From an uncultured Erysipelotrichaceae bacterium (GTDB lineage Bacteria; Bacillota_I; Bacilli_A; Erysipelotrichales; Coprobacillaceae): DNA of 50,506 nt. The notes beneath the pieces were generated by a model. It was not told the DNA's origin. It searched no databases and was given only the letters and a program-made list of their open reading frames with translations. Both the position numbers and the translations under genes were made by a program. The stretch is from positions 1 to 50,506 of the forward strand of contig UPXV01000019.1 of NCBI GenBank assembly GCA_900538465.1, given 5' to 3'. Each line of letters opens with the position of its first letter. Positions within the stretch are counted from its first letter, which is position 1. Shown in pieces: positions 9,174-18,724 of this stretch.

Positions 9174-10294
9174 TATTCTCCCTCACTTTCATCATATTTC
9201 TTAGACAATGTTGTAACTAAGGTACTCTTTGTAATTAACCCTACCAATTTATCATCATCAACCACAGGAATAGTATACATATTTTTTTCTTTTGTAATAT
9301 TTAAAACATCTACAATTGAATCTAATGAAGATACAGTTATACAAGATGTCTCCATAACATCAGAAACCAATTTATTTTTATTTTCATCATGAGCCGCTTG
9401 ATCAGCTGAAATCACACCCATAAAATGTCTATCTTTATCAATCACCATTAAACTATCAACCCGATAATTAAACATAATATTCAAAGCCTTAATACATTTT
9501 AAAGAATGACGACAAACTATCGGTTCCTCAATCATAATATCACTAGCTTTAATTAATTCTGGTGAATCCCAAATACGCTTTTTACCTACAAAGTTTAAAA
9601 CAAAATCATTTGCTGGATGCTTTAAAATTTGTTCTGGGGTATCAAATTGCTGAATCTTTCCATCACTCATAATACAAATACGATCAGCCAATTTAATAGC
9701 TTCAGCCATATCATGAGTAACAAAAACAATTGTTTTTTGAACACGATTTTGTAAAGTAATCAATTCATCTTGCAATTGATTTCTTGTAATCGGATCTAGG
9801 GCACTAAATGGTTCATCCATTAAAATAATATCAGGTTCACTTGCAAAAGCTCTTGCAACACCAACACGTTGTTGTTGACCACCACTCATTTGAACAGGAT
9901 ATTTATCTAAATATTCTTGAGGAGCCAAACCTACCATATCCAAGACATTTTTCACTTTATCTAAAAGATGTTCATCTTTTTTATTTTTGAGTTTTGGAAT
10001 CAATTCAATGTTTTCTCTAACTGTCATATGAGGAAATAATCCAGTTTGTTGAATCACATATCCAATATTTCTTCTCAAATCAATTTCATTTTCTTGACTA
10101 ATATCTTGCCCATTCACAAGGATTGTCCCTCGTGTTGGTTTAATCAACTTATTAATCATTTTTAACGCTGTTGTCTTTCCACATCCACTTGGTCCAATAA
10201 TACATACAAATTCTCCATCATGAACTGTGAAAGAGATATCCTCTAAAACATGTTTATCTTTAAAAGATTTGTACACATTTTTAAATTCAATCAT
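9173..10294 (-). CDS. OpuC-type ABC transporter ATPase with CBS domains
   Basis: ATP-binding subunit of the osmolyte importer, 373 residues. The nucleotide-binding domain shows Walker A (GPSGCGKTT, near residue 36), the Q-loop (IGYVIQQTGLFPHM), the signature MSGGQQQRVGVARA and Walker B (IILMDEPFSALD) followed by the switch His (FVTHD). Two CBS motifs follow (about 250-365), the module that senses ionic strength in OpuA/OpuC-type transporters. I start at the ATG 10294 because AGAAGGTG lies just upstream; a longer in-frame start at 10333 has no ribosome site. First gene of a two-gene operon with the fused permease/binding protein. Confidence 0.9.
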   Translation of the reverse strand: MIEFKNVYKSFKDKHVLEDISFTVHDGEFVCIIGPSGCGKTTALKMINKLIKPTRGTILVNGQDISQENEIDLRRNIGYVIQQTGLFPHMTVRENIELIPKLKNKKDEHLLDKVKNVLDMVGLAPQEYLDKYPVQMSGGQQQRVGVARAFASEPDIILMDEPFSALDPITRNQLQDELITLQNRVQKTIVFVTHDMAEAIKLADRICIMSDGKIQQFDTPEQILKHPANDFVLNFVGKKRIWDSPELIKASDIMIEEPIVCRHSLKCIKALNIMFNYRVDSLMVIDKDRHFMGVISADQAAHDENKNKLVSDVMETSCITVSSLDSIVDVLNITKEKNMYTIPVVDDDKLVGLITKSTLVTTLSKKYDESEGE

Positions 10295-10417
10295 AAAACA
10301 CACCTTCTTCCATTTTATATTGTATGTTCTCAATGTGACTCTATTGTGAATTGTTTATAAATATATATTATTTTTTATATTTTTACTATATATAGATTAT
10401 TATTTTATGGATATAAC

Positions 10418-10447
10418 AAAAAAAGCCATAGATATTTTATCTATAGC
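10418..10447 (-). terminator. Intrinsic terminator of the lipoprotein gene
   Basis: 10-bp stem with one mismatch (10425-10434 with 10438-10447) followed in the minus direction by seven T (A run 10418-10424), just past the stop of the lipoprotein gene. Confidence 0.75.
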
Positions 10448-10459
10448 CTTGTTTTTCTT

Positions 10460-11098
10460 TTATTTTTTATATTCTTTCATTTCTGAAATTAACCATTGAT
10501 CTCCATCAGCAACTAAAGTGAAAACAATTTTATGTTCTACTTCTGGAGTTTTTTTGATTTTATCTTTTAATAAACCAAATAATTGTTCAGCAATATCACC
10601 ATAAATTTTTTCAGTCATTGCTTTTTGACCTTTTTCTTTATAAATTTTTTGTAGCTCATCTAAATGTTCTTTTTGATATTTTTCTATAATAGGATTCATT
10701 TCAGAATTAGTGACATTAAAGCTATTGTAATCTTTCATCTTTGCATTAACAGTAACTTTATATTTATCATCATCTTTTTTAACATCCTTGATTTCATAAG
10801 AAATAATAACTGATGAGAAAACTTCACTTATAAATGAATTCGCTTCATCAACAAATTTTTGTCCAAATGTTTTCGCATCACGATATGCATCTAAACTTGC
10901 TAAACTTCCAGTTAATTGTGTAATATCTGTATTATCTTTTGTACAGACAGTTGAAAGTTTATCTAAATCACCTGACTTAAAATAATCAAAGAATTGTTTT
11001 ACAACTGCTTCTTGTTTTTCAGTAGAAGCACTTCCTCCACAACCAGCTACACCTAAAATCATCATCAAACATAAACATGCTTTTAATATTTTTTTCAT
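10460..11098 (-). CDS. Secreted lipoprotein of unknown function
   Basis: 212 residues with a classic lipoprotein signal: MKKILKACLCLMMILGVAGC, lipid-attachment Cys at residue 20. The mature part begins like proteins of the DUF4878/DUF5105 type (a NTF2-like fold with VVKQFFDYFKSGDLDKL, then KVTVNAKMKDYN and a final WLISEMKEYKK), which are surface lipoproteins without known activity. AAAGGAAGG precedes the ATG and an extended -10 (TGGTATAGT) lies about 40 bases upstream. Transcribed alone: terminators lie on both sides. No functional assignment is justified beyond membrane-anchored lipoprotein. Confidence 0.75.
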   Translation of the reverse strand: MKKILKACLCLMMILGVAGCGGSASTEKQEAVVKQFFDYFKSGDLDKLSTVCTKDNTDITQLTGSLASLDAYRDAKTFGQKFVDEANSFISEVFSSVIISYEIKDVKKDDDKYKVTVNAKMKDYNSFNVTNSEMNPIIEKYQKEHLDELQKIYKEKGQKAMTEKIYGDIAEQLFGLLKDKIKKTPEVEHKIVFTLVADGDQWLISEMKEYKK

Positions 11099-11163
11099 AA
11101 CTACCTTCCTTTCAAAGATACTATACCATATTTTCCCACAATTTAGAAACTATATTTTTATTT

Positions 11164-11189
11164 AAAAAGTAGAAGTTTTTACTTCTACT
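11164..11189 (-). terminator. Intrinsic terminator of the activase gene
   Basis: 9-bp stem AGTAGAAGT/ACTTCTACT (11168-11176 with 11181-11189), loop TTTT, then T-rich in the minus direction. Just past the stop at 11195. Confidence 0.85.
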
Positions 11190-11194
11190 AAAAT

Positions 11195-14100
11195 TTATTG
11201 CATATTTTTAAATGCTGTCGATAACATTAACTTAATACGATTTAATTGGTTGACTTCACTTGCTCCTGGATCATAATCAACTGCGACAATATTACTTTGT
11301 GGATATTTCTTACGCAAAGCCTTAATAACTCCTTTACCAGTCACATGATTTGGCAAGCAAGCAAATGGTTGCATACAAACAATATTTGGAGCCCCTTCTT
11401 CAATCAATTCAATCATTTCACCAGTTAAGAACCAGCCTTCACCTGTCATATTCCCCATTGAAACAACTTCTGTTGCTTTTTTGGCAATTTGATCAATTGG
11501 TGTAGGAGCATCAAAACGTTTTGATGCTTTTAAAGCTTTAATCATATCTTTTCTTAAATAATCAACAAACCAAATCGCAAAATTACATAACCATACTGAA
11601 CTTTGTTTTGCATCAAAATGTTCATGTTCATACCAAGTATTATAGAAACAATATTGGAAGAAATCAATCAAATCAGGCATAACAGCTTCTCCACCTTCTG
11701 CTTCAATAATATCAACAATTTGATTATTTGCTGTTGGATGGAATTTAACAAGAATTTCTCCAACCAAACCAACTCTTGGTTTTTGAATATCTAATAATGG
11801 TAACTCATCAAAATCCTTAACAATTTGATAAACATTATTTTTAAATTCTTTCATACTTCCATTTTCAACATTCTTTTTACATTTTTCTACCCATGATTCA
11901 TATAATTCATTAGCTGAACCTGGTGTTGCTTCATAAGGTCTTACACGATAAAGAACACGCATGAATAAGTCTCCATACATTGCTCCAATGATAACCTTTT
12001 TAGCAACTTTGTATGTAATCTTGAATCCTGGATTGTTCTCTAATCCAGATAAGTTTGCAGATATAACTGGGATTTGTTCCATCCCTGCATCCTTTAATGC
12101 TTTTCTAATAAAGGCAATATAGTTTGTCGCACGACATCCTCCACCTGTTTGAGAAATCATCAAGGCAACTTTATTCAAATCATATTGTCCACTATTTAAT
12201 GCATTCATCATTTGTCCTGTAACCAAAATGCTTGGATAACATGCATCATTATTTACATACTTTAATCCTTGTTCTACAGCATCTTTATCTACTGAAGGTA
12301 AAACAACAAAGTTATAACCTTCCGAATTCATAGCTGTTTCAACAAATTGGAAATGTAATGGTGACATTTGTGGACAAAGAATTGTATATCTATCTTCTTT
12401 CATTTGTTTTGTAAAAGGAACTTTTACTTGTTCATATTTTTTAGATAGATCAATAATATCTTCTTTCTTTTCCACTGTTGCTTTTAAAGAACGAATACGA
12501 ATACGAATAGCTCCTAAGTTACTTCCTTCATCAATCTTAATTAAAGTATAGATTTTATCTCTTGCTTTTAAGATTTCTGCAACCTGATCAGATGTTACTG
12601 CATCTAACCCACAACCAAATGATGTCAATTGAATCAATTGTAAATCAGATTGTGATGAAACAAAAGAAGCTGCTTTATATAAACGTGAATGATATGTCCA
12701 TTGATCAACAACCCTTAATTTCAAATGTTCTTCATCCAAATAACAAACACTATCTTCACTCAACACAACAAAACCTTCACTTGTAATCAAATCAGGAATC
12801 CCATGATTAATCTCTGGATCCACATGATAAGGACGCCCTGCCAAAACAATACCTTGAAGATGATTTTCACGCATATAATCCATTGCTTTCTTTCCTTCTT
12901 GACGGATATCTTCTTGGCAATGTTTCAACTCAGCATATGCTTCATCAATCGCATGATGTAATTCTGAATCAGAAATATTGAATTCTTTCAATTCTTCTTT
13001 TAAAACATTGAATAAAGTTTTTGGATTATTTAATGAAACAAATGGATTTTTAAATTTTATATGTTTTCTTTCTAAACTATCTACATTATTCTTAATGACT
13101 TCTGGATAAGAAGCAACAACAGGACAATTATAATGATTTCCAGCATCCTCATTTTCTAATCTTTCATAAGCAACTGAAGGATAGAATATAAACTGAATCC
13201 CTTTATCAATTAAATTTTCTATATGTCCATGTGTTATTTTTGCAGGATAACAAGCACTTTCACTAGGAATAGATTCAATTCCTTTTTCATAAATGGCTTT
13301 TGATGATCTTGCAGATAAAACAACTCTAAATTTCAATTGAGTCAACAATGTATGCCAAAATGGATAATTTTCATACATATTTAAAGCTCTTGGAATCCCA
13401 ACTGTTCCTCTTATTGCATCTTCCTGTGGTAATGAATGATAGTTAAAGATACGACGATATTTATAATCAAAAAGATTTGGAAGTTTCTTAGATTTTAATG
13501 GCATATTGGCACCACGTTCACATCTATTTCCACTGATAAATTCTCTACCATCATTAAATGATGTAATTGTTAACATACAATTATTTGTACATTTTCCACA
13601 ATTTCTCATAGTATTTTGATAAGTTAAGTTTTCTAATTCATCTAATGTCAAAAGTGAAGAACCTTTGCCATCATCTCTTTCCATAGCAAGTTTAGCCATT
13701 CCATAGGCACCCATCAATCCTGCAATATCAGGACGAATAACTTGAATACCAGTTTCTTTTTCAAAGGCACGTAAAACAGCTTCATTATAGAAAGTTCCAC
13801 CTTGTACAACAACATTCTTACCAATTTGATCTTTATTTCTTAATTTGACGACTTTATATAAAGCATTTTTAATAACAGAATAAGAAAGACCTGCTGAAAT
13901 ATCAGCTAAACTTGCACCTTCTTTTTGTGCTTGTTTGACTTTGGAATTCATAAAAACAGTACAACGACTTCCTAAATCCAAAGGATGTGTAGATGTTAAT
14001 GCAAGTTCCGCAAATTGATCAATTTCATAACCCAATGAATGAGCAAATGTTTCTAAGAAAGAACCACATCCAGATGAACATGCTTCATTTAAAGTAATAT

Positions 14101-15412
14101 CTTGAATCACATGATCTCTAATAGTAATAGCTTTCATATCTTGTCCACCAATATCTAAGATAAAGTCAACATCTGGTTGGAAATGCTTTGCAGCTGTATA
14201 GTGAGCAATTGTTTCTACTTCTCCAATATCCACTTTTAATGCAGCCTTAATTAAAGCTTCACCATATCCAGTAACCCCTGCTTTTTTTATTTGACATCCT
14301 TCTGGCAACATTTGATAAACTTCTTTTATAATTCTGATAATAAGATCCAAAGGATTCCCTTCATTAGAATTGTAGAAAGAATATAAAATTGATCCTTCTG
14401 TATCAATCAATATCACTTTAGATGTTGTTGAACCAACATCAATACCTAAATAAATATCACCTTTATTTTTTTTTATATTTCTTTTCTTTGTTATTGCTTG
14501 TAAATGACGTTCTCTAAATCCTCTTAATTCATCCTCATTATAGAAAAGTGGTTCTAAAGTATGACTTGCCTCATTCCCTTGATCTTTCAATGCTTTTAAA
14601 TCATGAATCAATTGATTTAATGAGATACTTTTTTCTACTTCTTTAGCATTTAAACAAGCTCCCATTGCAACAAACAATTGAGAATTATCAGGGAAAATAA
14701 TTTCATCATCTTTTAAATCAAGTGTCTCAATAAATCTTTGTCTTAATTGATCAAGGAAATAAAGTGGACCCCCTAAAAAAGCAACCTTTCCACGAATAGG
14801 TTTTCCACAAGCCAAACCACTAATGGTTTGATTTACAACAGCTTGGAATATAGAAGCTGCAATATCCTCTTTTTGAGCACCTTCATTAATTAATGGTTGA
14901 ATATCTGTTTTCGCAAAAACGCCACAACGAGATGCAATTGGATAAATACGTTTATAATTTTTAGCGAGTTCATTCAAGCCAGAAGCATCAGTTTGTAAAA
15001 GTGTTGCCATTTGATCAATAAATGCCCCAGTTCCACCTGCACATGTTCCATTCATTCTTTGTTCAAGTGAACCTTCAAAATATGTAATTTTCGCATCTTC
15101 ACCACCAAGTTCAATCGCAACATCAGTACTTGGAATATATGTTTCTATTGTTTTTGTACAAGCAATAACTTCTTGAACAAATTGAATATGTAATGACTCT
15201 GAAATAGACAATCCTCCAGATCCTGTAATGACTGGATGTATTTCTATATCAGAATACTGACTTTGTATTTCTTCTAATAATGATAAAATTGTATTTCTAA
15301 CATCAGAGTTATGTCTTACATAATTTGAATACAAACACTGATCGTTTTCATCTGTTAAATATGCTTTTACAGTTGTAGAACCAACATCAATTCCTAAATA
15401 ATACTGACTCAT
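11195..15412 (-). CDS. Giant acyl-CoA dehydratase activase-related protein (BadF/BcrA type)
   Basis: 1405 residues from the ATG at 15412 (AAGAAGGAG nine bases upstream; the longer frame to 15472 lacks a site). Two ASKHA ATPase domains lie in tandem: the first begins LGIDVGSTTVKAY (about residue 5) with CAGGTGAFIDQMA near 145, the second begins LGIDVGSTTSKVIL (about 325) with CSSGCGSFLETFA near 450. The Cys in these loops ligates a bridging [4Fe-4S] cluster in activators of 2-hydroxyacyl-CoA dehydratases. A further motif NCGKCTNNC follows near 610, then DUF2229 and an HgdB-like region with conserved Cys. The family is common in anaerobic Bacillota; its true reaction is uncertain, with ATP-driven electron transfer the reasonable guess. 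No dehydratase subunits adjoin it. Follows a MarR gene after about 105 bases. Confidence 0.88.
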   Translation of the reverse strand: MSQYYLGIDVGSTTVKAYLTDENDQCLYSNYVRHNSDVRNTILSLLEEIQSQYSDIEIHPVITGSGGLSISESLHIQFVQEVIACTKTIETYIPSTDVAIELGGEDAKITYFEGSLEQRMNGTCAGGTGAFIDQMATLLQTDASGLNELAKNYKRIYPIASRCGVFAKTDIQPLINEGAQKEDIAASIFQAVVNQTISGLACGKPIRGKVAFLGGPLYFLDQLRQRFIETLDLKDDEIIFPDNSQLFVAMGACLNAKEVEKSISLNQLIHDLKALKDQGNEASHTLEPLFYNEDELRGFRERHLQAITKKRNIKKNKGDIYLGIDVGSTTSKVILIDTEGSILYSFYNSNEGNPLDLIIRIIKEVYQMLPEGCQIKKAGVTGYGEALIKAALKVDIGEVETIAHYTAAKHFQPDVDFILDIGGQDMKAITIRDHVIQDITLNEACSSGCGSFLETFAHSLGYEIDQFAELALTSTHPLDLGSRCTVFMNSKVKQAQKEGASLADISAGLSYSVIKNALYKVVKLRNKDQIGKNVVVQGGTFYNEAVLRAFEKETGIQVIRPDIAGLMGAYGMAKLAMERDDGKGSSLLTLDELENLTYQNTMRNCGKCTNNCMLTITSFNDGREFISGNRCERGANMPLKSKKLPNLFDYKYRRIFNYHSLPQEDAIRGTVGIPRALNMYENYPFWHTLLTQLKFRVVLSARSSKAIYEKGIESIPSESACYPAKITHGHIENLIDKGIQFIFYPSVAYERLENEDAGNHYNCPVVASYPEVIKNNVDSLERKHIKFKNPFVSLNNPKTLFNVLKEELKEFNISDSELHHAIDEAYAELKHCQEDIRQEGKKAMDYMRENHLQGIVLAGRPYHVDPEINHGIPDLITSEGFVVLSEDSVCYLDEEHLKLRVVDQWTYHSRLYKAASFVSSQSDLQLIQLTSFGCGLDAVTSDQVAEILKARDKIYTLIKIDEGSNLGAIRIRIRSLKATVEKKEDIIDLSKKYEQVKVPFTKQMKEDRYTILCPQMSPLHFQFVETAMNSEGYNFVVLPSVDKDAVEQGLKYVNNDACYPSILVTGQMMNALNSGQYDLNKVALMISQTGGGCRATNYIAFIRKALKDAGMEQIPVISANLSGLENNPGFKITYKVAKKVIIGAMYGDLFMRVLYRVRPYEATPGSANELYESWVEKCKKNVENGSMKEFKNNVYQIVKDFDELPLLDIQKPRVGLVGEILVKFHPTANNQIVDIIEAEGGEAVMPDLIDFFQYCFYNTWYEHEHFDAKQSSVWLCNFAIWFVDYLRKDMIKALKASKRFDAPTPIDQIAKKATEVVSMGNMTGEGWFLTGEMIELIEEGAPNIVCMQPFACLPNHVTGKGVIKALRKKYPQSNIVAVDYDPGASEVNQLNRIKLMLSTAFKNMQ

Positions 15413-15517
15413 AATTTCTCGCTCCTTCTTAAAAATATCCAACCATCCACCATTTTTAAAGTTACTCTCCAAATATTAACTTATTATGACATAAACTGCA
15501 AAGAATATGCCCATGTT

Positions 15518-15949
15518 TTATATCTTCATTTTTACAAAATTTGATATTTTTTTACAAATACGAATATATTCTTGCGCATCTTTTTCACCTAACATTTTTA
15601 ACATTTCACTGACATGTCCGATGATTTCATTACGTCTTTCTTTAGCAAAAGTTTCTCCTCTTTCGGTAATATAAACACGAATCTTTCTTTTATCATTATC
15701 ATCACCCATGCGTTTGATATACCCTTTTCTTGATAAACTATTTAAAATAGCTGCCACTCTTGATGTATTCACATCTAATTTCTGACTAATTTCACCTGCA
15801 CTTGCACCATTTTTTTCATCAACCAAAAATAAAAGAACTGCCAATTCTCCACGTTTGATTTCAGAAATATTATATTGTACAATCTTACCTGTTTTTTCAT
15901 TGGCTCCCATATAGTCAATTAACTCTTTTGCATACTCTTGATAATCCAT
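15518..15949 (-). CDS. MarR family transcriptional regulator
   Basis: Small winged-helix regulator of the MarR family, 143 residues from the ATG at 15949 (GTGAGG lies 8 bases upstream; the ATG two codons earlier is too close to it). The recognition region reads SAGEISQKLDVNTSRVAAILNSLSRKGYIKR, broken by the wing DDNDKRKIRVYITERG, with flanking dimerisation helices. It is transcribed together with the downstream giant activase gene (105-base gap, no terminator), so it probably controls that gene and itself through the 15-base dyad over its own -10 box. Ligand unknown. Confidence 0.87.
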   Translation of the reverse strand: MDYQEYAKELIDYMGANEKTGKIVQYNISEIKRGELAVLLFLVDEKNGASAGEISQKLDVNTSRVAAILNSLSRKGYIKRMGDDNDKRKIRVYITERGETFAKERRNEIIGHVSEMLKMLGEKDAQEYIRICKKISNFVKMKI

Positions 15950-15968
15950 ATTCATTACCTCACACTAT

Positions 15969-15983
15969 GAGCATTTTATACTC
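15969..15983. promoter_or_regulatory. Candidate MarR autoregulatory operator
   Basis: Read on the minus strand, GAGTATAAAATGCTC is an imperfect palindrome (arms GAGTAT/ATGCTC). It contains the -10 box of the MarR promoter, so a bound dimer would block transcription. Assignment to this MarR protein is inference. Confidence 0.45.
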
Positions 15984-16001
15984 GTTTATATCTTTTGTCA
16001 A
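15973..16001 (-). promoter_or_regulatory. Promoter of the MarR-activase operon
   Basis: Minus-strand consensus TTGACA (15996-16001), 17-base spacer, TAAAAT (15973-15978). Confidence 0.8.
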
Positions 16002-16046
16002 TGACTTTGTTTTTTTGTCGAAATCTTCAACAATCATCAATAAGAA

Positions 16047-16075
16047 TTGATGTCGTTTTTCAATCTTGGTACAAT
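16047..16075 (+). promoter_or_regulatory. Promoter of the AbgA-like amidohydrolase gene
   Basis: TTGATG (16047-16052), 17-base spacer, TACAAT (16070-16075), 23 bases before the ATG at 16099. Confidence 0.6.
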
Positions 16076-16098
16076 AAGAGAAAGGAAGTGAGTCAAAT

Positions 16099-17406
16099 AT
16101 GTATGATAAGATTAAAGAACTTTCCACTCTTTATTATAATGATACAGTTAAAATCCGTAGAGATCTTCACAAATATCCAGAAAGAGGTTGGTTAGAAATC
16201 AGAACTGCCTGTTTCATTGCTGAAGAATTAGAAAAACTAGGTTATCAAGTTCTTGTTGGAGAAGATATCATGGATAAAGATAGCCGAATGGGTGTTCCTC
16301 CAGAAACAATTCTTCATTTAAACTATCGTCGTGCCCAAAAAGAAGGTGCAAATCCTCAATATTTAGAAAAAGTAAAAATGGGTATGACTGGTGTTGCTGG
16401 TGTTTTACACAATGGTGATGGTCCAACGATTGCCTTAAGATTTGATATTGATGCTTTGGGACTCATTGAAGAAAGTTCTCAACATCATTCGCCTTATAAA
16501 CTTGGTTTTTCTTCTGTTCATCTTGGAGCTATGCATGCCTGTGGTCATGATGGACATACAGCAATTGGTTTAACAACAGCTCAAATCTTAATGGATATTA
16601 AAGAACAAATGCATGGAACTATTAAACTTATTTTTCAGCCTGCTGAAGAAGGTGTCCGAGGGGCCAAGTGTATTGCAGAAAGTGGCTTTTTAGATGATGT
16701 CGATTATATTTTCGCTGCACATATTATGCCTCAGGGTAGTCAAAAATATGATTTGTATTTTGGAATGAACGAATCTTTTGCCACAACAAAACTAGATGTC
16801 ATTTATCATGGTGTCTCTACTCATGCAGCTGAATCACCACAGTTTGGTAAAAATGCTTTATTATCTGCGGCCAACTGTATTATCAATCTTCACTCTATTC
16901 CTCGTAATAGCGATGGTTGTACACGTGTCAATGTGGGAACTGTACATGCTGGAACGGGTAGAAATGTTGTTCCTGAAACAGCAAAACTAGAAATAGAAGT
17001 TCGTGGTGTCACTAGTGAACTTAATCGTTATATGGAAATTTATGCCAGAGATATTATCAAAGCGTCTGCGCTGATGCATGATACTGTTGTTGAAGTTCAT
17101 GAAATGGGAAAAGCCTATGCCTTAAATTGTGATGAAGATTTGATGAATCAAATGAGACAAATATGTGAAGAACATCTACCAGATTTAAAACTTCCAAAGA
17201 AGAATTTAAGTCCTCTTGGCGGAAGTGATGATTTTTCATATATGATGGAAAGAGTGCAAGCCCATGGTGGAAAGGCAACATATATGAAGCTTTTGACACC
17301 AATCGTTTCTTCTCCTCATAATGATGCTTTTGATTTTAATGAAAAAGTTCTCGAAACAGGTCCGAGAATCTTTGCTAGTATTGTTTATTCTTTTTTACAC
17401 ATTTAA
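16099..17406 (+). CDS. M20 family amidohydrolase, AbgA-like
   Basis: 435-residue zinc amidohydrolase of peptidase family M20. It follows E. coli AbgA (subunit of p-aminobenzoyl-glutamate hydrolase, 436 residues) closely in length and motifs: GWLEIRTA and SRMGVPPE in the N-terminal third, metal ligands in HACGHDGHTAIGL (about residue 150), QPAEEGVRGAK (about 180, catalytic EE), HIMP, and GTGRNVVPE in the dimerisation domain. It may cleave the aminobenzoyl-glutamate released by folate breakdown, or another N-acyl amino acid. There is no AbgB or AbgT partner beside it, so the substrate remains open. Its stop directly abuts the convergent helicase stop. Confidence 0.8.
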   Translation: MYDKIKELSTLYYNDTVKIRRDLHKYPERGWLEIRTACFIAEELEKLGYQVLVGEDIMDKDSRMGVPPETILHLNYRRAQKEGANPQYLEKVKMGMTGVAGVLHNGDGPTIALRFDIDALGLIEESSQHHSPYKLGFSSVHLGAMHACGHDGHTAIGLTTAQILMDIKEQMHGTIKLIFQPAEEGVRGAKCIAESGFLDDVDYIFAAHIMPQGSQKYDLYFGMNESFATTKLDVIYHGVSTHAAESPQFGKNALLSAANCIINLHSIPRNSDGCTRVNVGTVHAGTGRNVVPETAKLEIEVRGVTSELNRYMEIYARDIIKASALMHDTVVEVHEMGKAYALNCDEDLMNQMRQICEEHLPDLKLPKKNLSPLGGSDDFSYMMERVQAHGGKATYMKLLTPIVSSPHNDAFDFNEKVLETGPRIFASIVYSFLHI

Positions 17407-18627
17407 TTATTTTGAAGAACGACGTTGTCTCTTTTTTGAAGATGATGTCTTCTTCTTTTTTTGTTGAATTGGTTTTTGTGGTTCTAATTCTATCATTGGA
17501 TACCAAGGATTTTCTTTGACAGGTATCTCTTGTTTGATAAATTTTTCAATTGCTTTTAAATCAGCTTTTTCATCATAACAACAAAATGTAATTGCACTCC
17601 CATTAGCTCCGGCTCTTGCTGTTCTTCCAATTCTATGAACATAGTTTTCACTTTCATGAGGAACATCAAAGTTAATCACATGTGTTAATTCATCTATATC
17701 AATTCCTCTAGCAGCAATATCAGTTGCAACCAAAATACGTGCTTTATCATTTTTAAAATTATTCAAAGCACGAACTCTTGCATTTTGAGATTTCCCGCCA
17801 TGAATTGTTTCAGCAGTTATTTTTGCACGATTCAATTTCTTACATAATGTATCAGCATTTCTTTGTGTTCTTACAAAAACAATTGCATTATAAATATCAT
17901 GCCCTTCTAATAACTTCAACAACAATTTTGCTTTATTCACTTTATCTACATAATATAATGATTGATTAATCTTTTCTACTGTAACATTTCCTGAACTTAC
18001 CATAACTTTCTTAGGATTGACAAGAATTTCATCAACCAAATGTTTAATCTCATTTGGTAAAGTGGCACTAAACATCATTGTTTGTTTTTGTTTTGGAAGT
18101 AATTTGATAATTTGTCTAATATCTCTAATAAACCCCATATCCAACATACGATCAGCTTCATCCAAAACAAAATACTCAATATGACTTAAATCTAATAACC
18201 CTTGTTTATGTAAATCTTTCAAACGGCCAGGTGTTGCAACTAAAATATCAATACCCCTATCAATCTTTGTTACTTGTTGAGATTGTCCTACTCCACCAAA
18301 AATAACAGTTGATTTGAGATTCACAAAAGGTCTAAAAGCTTGAAAAGTTTCATCAATCTGCATAGCCAATTCTCTTGTTGGAGCCAATACAAGAGCTTTA
18401 ATTGTTCGAGGATATTTTTCTGATTCCTCTCTTAAATATAACTTTTGTAAAATAGGTAGTGCAAAAGCAGCAGTTTTCCCAGTTCCAGTTTTTGCACATC
18501 CAAATAAATCATGTCCTTCTAATAAAACTGGAATCGCTTGTTGTTGTATTGGTGATGCTTCTTTATAATTCATTTGATTGACTGCTTCAATCAATGGTTC
18601 TATTAATTCTAATTCATTAAATTTCAT
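17407..18627 (-). CDS. DEAD-box RNA helicase
   Basis: 406-residue ATP-dependent RNA helicase. Motifs in order: Q motif region SPIQQQAIPVLLEG, motif I AKTGTGKT, Ia PTRELA, Ib TPGRL, II DEAD (VLDEADRMLDMGF), III SAT, IV region IVFVRTQ, V ARGID, VI HRIGRTARAG. The C-terminal 35 residues are Lys/Arg/Ser-rich (KKKKTSSSKKRQRRSSK), typical of RhlE/CshA-like enzymes that unwind rRNA or mRNA structure during ribosome assembly and cold growth. GAGGAA precedes the ATG. Convergent with the AbgA-like gene with zero bases between stop codons and no visible terminator, so read-through transcripts would overlap. Confidence 0.93.
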   Translation of the reverse strand: MKFNELELIEPLIEAVNQMNYKEASPIQQQAIPVLLEGHDLFGCAKTGTGKTAAFALPILQKLYLREESEKYPRTIKALVLAPTRELAMQIDETFQAFRPFVNLKSTVIFGGVGQSQQVTKIDRGIDILVATPGRLKDLHKQGLLDLSHIEYFVLDEADRMLDMGFIRDIRQIIKLLPKQKQTMMFSATLPNEIKHLVDEILVNPKKVMVSSGNVTVEKINQSLYYVDKVNKAKLLLKLLEGHDIYNAIVFVRTQRNADTLCKKLNRAKITAETIHGGKSQNARVRALNNFKNDKARILVATDIAARGIDIDELTHVINFDVPHESENYVHRIGRTARAGANGSAITFCCYDEKADLKAIEKFIKQEIPVKENPWYPMIELEPQKPIQQKKKKTSSSKKRQRRSSK

Positions 18628-18687
18628 TCATTTCCTCTTTTCTTTTCCATTCGCCTCAGTATAACATACATTTGAAAAGAAACCTAA

Positions 18688-18724
18688 TAAAAAAATTGAG
18701 ATCATTTTAACAACAATCCCAATT
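18688..18724 (-). terminator. Probable intrinsic terminator of the prepilin-YwqG operon
   Basis: 9-bp stem with one wobble pair (18694-18702 with 18716-18724) with a 13-base loop and a T run in the minus direction. The stem includes the last codons of the YwqG-like gene. Confidence 0.55.
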
